Assembly (NCBI RefSeq): GCF_013359725.1 | Contig: NZ_JABFMW010000003.1 | Coordinates: forward strand, 170,362-234,361 | Source of the DNA: Pseudarthrobacter sp. C4D7 | GTDB taxonomy: Bacteria > Actinomycetota > Actinomycetes > Actinomycetales > Micrococcaceae | DNA: 64,000 nt | Direction of reading: 5' to 3' | Shown: piece by piece, positions 61,057 to 64,000 of the stretch | Layout: each line of letters opens with the position of its first letter | Numbering within the stretch: position 1 is the first letter of the stretch | The notes under the pieces: model-generated | Seen by the model: only the letters and a program-made list of their open reading frames with translations | Told to the model about the DNA's origin: nothing | Database searches by the model: none | Program-made: the position numbers and the translations under genes

Positions 61057-63221
61057 CAGCGTCCTTCCAGCTTGTTGCGTTCAGCCAGCTTGGCGTCGCG
61101 TTCGGCCAATTTGGCAAACATATCGTTGTAAGCGGTCAGATCGGCGTCGTTATTCCTGTCCGCCGCCCGGTCCACGCGTGTGGCCTCCCGCTGGCTTGAC
61201 CTGGACCACATGACGGCCACGCCGATCGCCACCAGCAGCGTGGGAACCTCGCCAATGCCCCAGGCCACCGCACCGCCGGCCTGCTGGTCCGCGAGGGCCG
61301 ACGGCCCCCAGGCCCGGCCCAGGTTACCGAAGTAGTCCGCCGCCATCAGGCCGGTGCCGCCCATGATGGACACACCGAAGAAGGCATGGAAGCCCATGGT
61401 GGCCAGGAGCAGCAGCAGCCGCATGGGGTACGGGGCGCGGCGCGGCAGCGGGTCTGTGCCGATCATGCTCAGCACGAAGATGTACCCGGTGAGCAGGAAG
61501 TGCAGGTTCATCAGTTCATGGCCCACATGCTCGCGCATGGCGTACCCGAAGAGGTCCGAGTAGTAGAACAGGATGATGGAACCGGCAAAGTTGGCTGCCG
61601 CGAACAGCGGGTGGGTGACCAGCTGCGAGAACTTGGAGTGCACGAAGACCAGGAGCCACTCGCGCGCGCCGCGGGATCCGTCGCCGCGGGCGGGCAGGGC
61701 ACGCAGGGCCAGGGTCACCGGCGCTCCCAGCACCAGGAAGATCGGCGCCACCATGGTCAGCGCCATGTGGTCCACCATGTGCGCGGAGAACAGGATGCGG
61801 CCATAGACCGACGGCGGCCCGGACGTGATGTACGTCAGCACCACCAGGCCGATCACCCAGTTGACGGACCGGAACCACTGCCAGGAGTCTCCGCGACGGC
61901 GGATCTTGGCAACGCCCAGGAAGTAGGCCACCAGGCCGAAGAGGGCCACGCCCACCCAGATCCAGTCCAGGCGCCACTCAGTGAGCCAGCGTTCCGGGGT
62001 GAGTTCCGGCGGCAGCTCGTAACCGCTGAGGATGAAGGCTGGCGAGGCGTTGGGCGCAAGTTCGGTTGGCTGCGGCGGCGCTGAGCGTCCCAGGGCCACG
62101 GCGATGCCCGAGGTGGCGCCCATGATCAGCAGCTCCGCCAGGACCAACTGCCACAGCACCCGCCGGGAGGACATGGTGGCTCCCTTGCGGCCCAGCTGCG
62201 GGATGACCCACTGGCGGTGCATGAAGCCAATGCCGCCCAGCACCACTGCCGCCGCCGTCTTGGCCAGGATCAGCTGCCCGTAGGCCGAGCCGAAGAGATC
62301 TGCCCAGCTGGTGACGCGGATACTGGCGTTGATGATCCCGGAGGCGAAGACCAGGACAAAGGCGAAGCCGGCCAGGGTGGAGAACCGTTTGAGCGTGGGC
62401 TCGGTGATGTCTGCAGCTCCCCCGGCCTTGCTGCCTGTGAGGATGCCGGAGAGCAGGGCCAGGATGATGATGCCGCCCACCCAGGTGCTGACACCCACCA
62501 GGTGCAGGCCGAGTGAGTTGATGGCACCTTCGTGGTCCGATGAACTGGAGGAGTGGCCGATCAAGGCCGTCGGGACCAGGCCGATGAGGGCAAGGATGAG
62601 GGTGAGGGCCAGGCCACCAAGGGACCTGACGCCGAACAGCGCCGTGGTCACCACTGCGGCAATGATGGTGACGGCGAGCCACGCCTGGCCGGTTTCGATG
62701 TCCGTCATGAAGTAGACCAGGGCCTGCGTGAAGGCGGGGTCACCGGACAGCCCCTGGCCGGCAACGTCGGCGTAGGTGAGCACCAGGACGGCGATGGCGG
62801 ACAAGGTCCACACAGCGCCGGCAACGGCCGCTACAGCCAGCGCGCGGGTAAACGCGGGATGCTCGGGGGAGCCGGCGGCTGCCTCCCGGCCGCGGACGTT
62901 GTGGTTTTGCGCTTTGAGGTTCCTGGGGAGGATGCCGACGGCGAAGATCAGTCCGCCCACTACGGTGGCCAGGGATACGTTGTGGATGGCCTTGCTGACA
63001 GGCAGTCCCCACCGGACCAGGGCTCCCGGATCGGCAACACTGCGGGCCGCTGCCGCACCTGAAAAGATCAGTGCTGCTGCGAGGCCCAGGAAGAGTGCTG
63101 CCAGGCCTGCCAGCTGCCACGGGACCGGAATCCCACGGCTTCCGGCGTCCCGGACCGCAGCTCCCTTGCCAGGACTGGTTTGGGGCGGGGTGGAACGTGG
63201 TTTTGCGGCAGAAGACACCAT
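61056..63221 (-). CDS. CopD-CtaG fusion: copper resistance and cytochrome oxidase assembly membrane protein
   Basis: The 721-residue protein has about sixteen hydrophobic segments. The N-terminal half resembles CopD (copper import or resistance), with conserved histidines in the GHSSSSSDHEGAINSLGLH region. The C-terminal half (about 420-680) resembles the CtaG caa3-type cytochrome oxidase assembly factor, with histidines in LFSAHMVDHMALTM and MREHVGHELMNLHFLL. Such CopD-CtaG fusions are common in actinobacteria. It likely handles copper delivery to the respiratory oxidase across the cytoplasmic membrane. The ATG at 63221 starts a signal-like segment. The NHL-thioredoxin gene follows with a one-base overlap. 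Confidence 0.9.
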   Translation of the reverse strand: MVSSAAKPRSTPPQTSPGKGAAVRDAGSRGIPVPWQLAGLAALFLGLAAALIFSGAAAARSVADPGALVRWGLPVSKAIHNVSLATVVGGLIFAVGILPRNLKAQNHNVRGREAAAGSPEHPAFTRALAVAAVAGAVWTLSAIAVLVLTYADVAGQGLSGDPAFTQALVYFMTDIETGQAWLAVTIIAAVVTTALFGVRSLGGLALTLILALIGLVPTALIGHSSSSSDHEGAINSLGLHLVGVSTWVGGIIILALLSGILTGSKAGGAADITEPTLKRFSTLAGFAFVLVFASGIINASIRVTSWADLFGSAYGQLILAKTAAAVVLGGIGFMHRQWVIPQLGRKGATMSSRRVLWQLVLAELLIMGATSGIAVALGRSAPPQPTELAPNASPAFILSGYELPPELTPERWLTEWRLDWIWVGVALFGLVAYFLGVAKIRRRGDSWQWFRSVNWVIGLVVLTYITSGPPSVYGRILFSAHMVDHMALTMVAPIFLVLGAPVTLALRALPARGDGSRGAREWLLVFVHSKFSQLVTHPLFAAANFAGSIILFYYSDLFGYAMREHVGHELMNLHFLLTGYIFVLSMIGTDPLPRRAPYPMRLLLLLATMGFHAFFGVSIMGGTGLMAADYFGNLGRAWGPSALADQQAGGAVAWGIGEVPTLLVAIGVAVMWSRSSQREATRVDRAADRNNDADLTAYNDMFAKLAERDAKLAERNKLEGR

Positions 63222-63270
63222 TCCATTGTCCGCTACGCCCGCCCGGGCGGCGAATCCGGGTTAAACGCCA

Positions 63271-63301
63271 AGGAGCGGCAACCCATCGGGTTGCCGCTCC
63301 T
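63271..63301. terminator. Terminator between the HU and CopD-CtaG regions
   Basis: A perfect 14-bp stem, AGGAGCGGCAACCC (63271-63284) with GGGTTGCCGCTCCT (63288-63301), has a 3-base loop. On the minus strand it follows the HU gene by 35 bases and is followed by TGGCGTTT. It separates the HU transcript from the CopD-CtaG gene downstream. Confidence 0.75.
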
Positions 63302-63335
63302 TTCCTGCCGGCGGGATGCCGGCCGGAAATAAGCT

Positions 63336-63620
63336 CTACTTCTTGGAGACAGCGGCCTTCAGCTTCGAGCCGGCGGTCAGCTTAACGCTGTGGCCTGCTG
63401 CAATCTGGATGGTTTCGCCGGTCTGCGGGTTGCGGCCGGTGCGGGCTGCACGGTCGGTGCGCTCGACGGCGAGCCAGCCCGGGATGGTGATCTTCTCGCC
63501 GGCGGCGACAGAAGTCTCGAAAACCTCGAACAGTGCGTCGAGGACGGAGTTGACGGCAGCCTGGCTGGTGCCGGCCTTGCCAGCTACCTCTGCAACAAGT
63601 TCACTACGGTTCTTAGCCAT
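63336..63620 (-). CDS. hup: HU-family DNA-binding protein
   Basis: The 94-residue protein is a standard HU: N-terminal helices (AKNRSELVAEVAGKAGTSQA), the core GEKITIPGWLAVERTDRAAR and the DNA-binding arm signature GRNPQTGETIQIAAG. The family bends and compacts DNA as a dimer. The ATG at 63620 follows GGAGGACATCA, a strong ribosome site; an upstream in-frame ATG at 63659 lacks one. It has no long lysine-rich tail like mycobacterial HupB. It is a single-gene unit, downstream of the rRNA operon terminator and oriented the same way. Confidence 0.95.
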   Translation of the reverse strand: MAKNRSELVAEVAGKAGTSQAAVNSVLDALFEVFETSVAAGEKITIPGWLAVERTDRAARTGRNPQTGETIQIAAGHSVKLTAGSKLKAAVSKK

Positions 63621-63912
63621 TGATGTCCTCCTGGACGGTTCTGATTCTTGAGCCTGCACACGGCATGCGCGCAGGCCACTGTTCGAAAACTTACCAGCTT
63701 GGGCGGTTCAGGGCCGCAAATTCCGCGTGTTTCCGCCATTTTTTGAGGTTAATCACCGATCCATCGGGGGTTTTTACCCTCCTCAGCCCGTCACGGGACG
63801 CCCGAAGCAGCCCCATGTATGCCGGAGTGCCGGGAGCATGTACGACGGCGGCCGGCACCTTCGCGTCCCGGCTTGCCGGCGCTGCCTGGACTGCCTTGGT
63901 TGTTAAATGCGG
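63621..63912. other. Promoter region of hup and spacer to the rRNA operon
   Basis: These 292 bases contain no gene. A TAAGTT on the minus strand near 63690-63695 is a plausible -10 for hup, but a matching -35 at standard spacing is not clear. An A/T-rich stretch lies at 63735-63755. A GACGGCGGCCGG word near 63843 resembles half of the dispersed hairpin repeat but lacks the other arm. Confidence 0.4.
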
Positions 63913-63940
63913 GAGGCCCCAACCGTGTGGTTGGGGCCTC
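63913..63940 (-). terminator. rRNA operon terminator
   Basis: A perfect 12-bp stem, GAGGCCCCAACC with GGTTGGGGCCTC (63913-63924 and 63929-63940), has a GTGT loop. It lies 13 bases past the 3' end of 5S rRNA on the minus strand. The downstream minus-strand tail CCGCATTTAAC has a short T run. Confidence 0.85.
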
Positions 63941-63953
63941 GACCGTTAATGAT

Positions 63954-64000
63954 GTTCCGGCGGTGACCTACTCTCCCACACCCTCCCGGGTGCAGTACCA
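63954..64000 (-). rRNA. rrf: 5S ribosomal RNA, 3' part
   Basis: The reverse complement of the last 47 bases reads as the conserved 3' third of actinobacterial 5S rRNA, including GGTACTGCACCCGGGAGGG and GAGAGTAGGTCACCGCC. The 5' two thirds lie beyond the window. The 3' end is set at about 63954 from the expected terminal stem; it may differ by a few bases. Confidence 0.95.

Noticed and set aside
1..64000. CRISPR arrays, complete insertion sequences, prophage genes
   Set aside because: No regularly spaced direct repeats, transposase motifs or phage structural genes were seen in any part of the window.

Overview
The window looks like chromosomal DNA from an Arthrobacter-type actinobacterium (Arthrobacter, Pseudarthrobacter or Paenarthrobacter). 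It has high GC with strong C/G third-position bias. Its choline oxidase carries the active-site residues of the Arthrobacter globiformis enzyme at identical positions (His99, Ser101, His351, His466, Asn510). The minus strand at the right edge is the 3' end of a 5S rRNA, so an rRNA operon lies just outside. No tRNA, CRISPR array or intact insertion sequence was seen. The genus call rests on protein resemblance and is inference.

Layout. (1) 1-5930: end of a BenE-type transporter, then a choline-to-glycine-betaine unit: TetR/BetI-like repressor, a striking double operator, betaine aldehyde dehydrogenase, choline oxidase and an APC permease, closed by a strong terminator. (2) 5961-7481: a membrane-anchored DUF4041 plus GIY-YIG protein resembling the anti-phage nuclease SNIPE. 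(3) 7801-16892: a lipoprotein with a four-part fused ECF transporter, an ABC-F protein preceded by a 36-codon leader ORF, and cobalamin-dependent methionine synthase (metH). (4) 17231-20885: a visibly lower-GC, tightly overlapping three-gene operon of unknown function (three-helix membrane protein, possible CHAT-protease-like protein, HEAT-like repeat protein), followed by a decayed ABC exporter pseudogene. This is the most novel-looking region.

(5) 22581-35761: a long catabolic operon with hydantoinase A and B subunits, a complete sugar-type ABC importer, a second diverged HyuA-like protein, a DUF917 protein, a PucR regulator, a GAF protein and an amidohydrolase. It probably imports and opens a cyclic amide or N-heterocycle; the substrate is not deducible. 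(6) 35859-41676: single genes (PEBP-like protein with an odd start, flavin monooxygenase, monoacylglycerol-lipase-like hydrolase, zinc metallopeptidase, SRPBCC protein, secreted intradiol-dioxygenase-like protein). (7) 42001-46494: GntR and LysR regulators divergent from a PrpF-family isomerase and a dicarboxylate symporter, then a 28-residue CxxC microprotein.

(8) 46713-54878: a cluster of two flavin monooxygenases, an amino-acid ABC importer, an FAD/NAD(P)-binding protein and a GNAT acetyltransferase, resembling S-alkyl-cysteine sulfur salvage loci of Bacillus. (9) 54927-64000: HerA-like ATPase, a secreted hypothetical protein, an AbiEi/DUF559 gene broken by one in-frame stop, an NHL-thioredoxin protein, a CopD-CtaG fusion, HU, the rrn terminator and the 5S end. 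GC-rich hairpins of one sequence family recur in intergenic gaps throughout and probably act as terminators.
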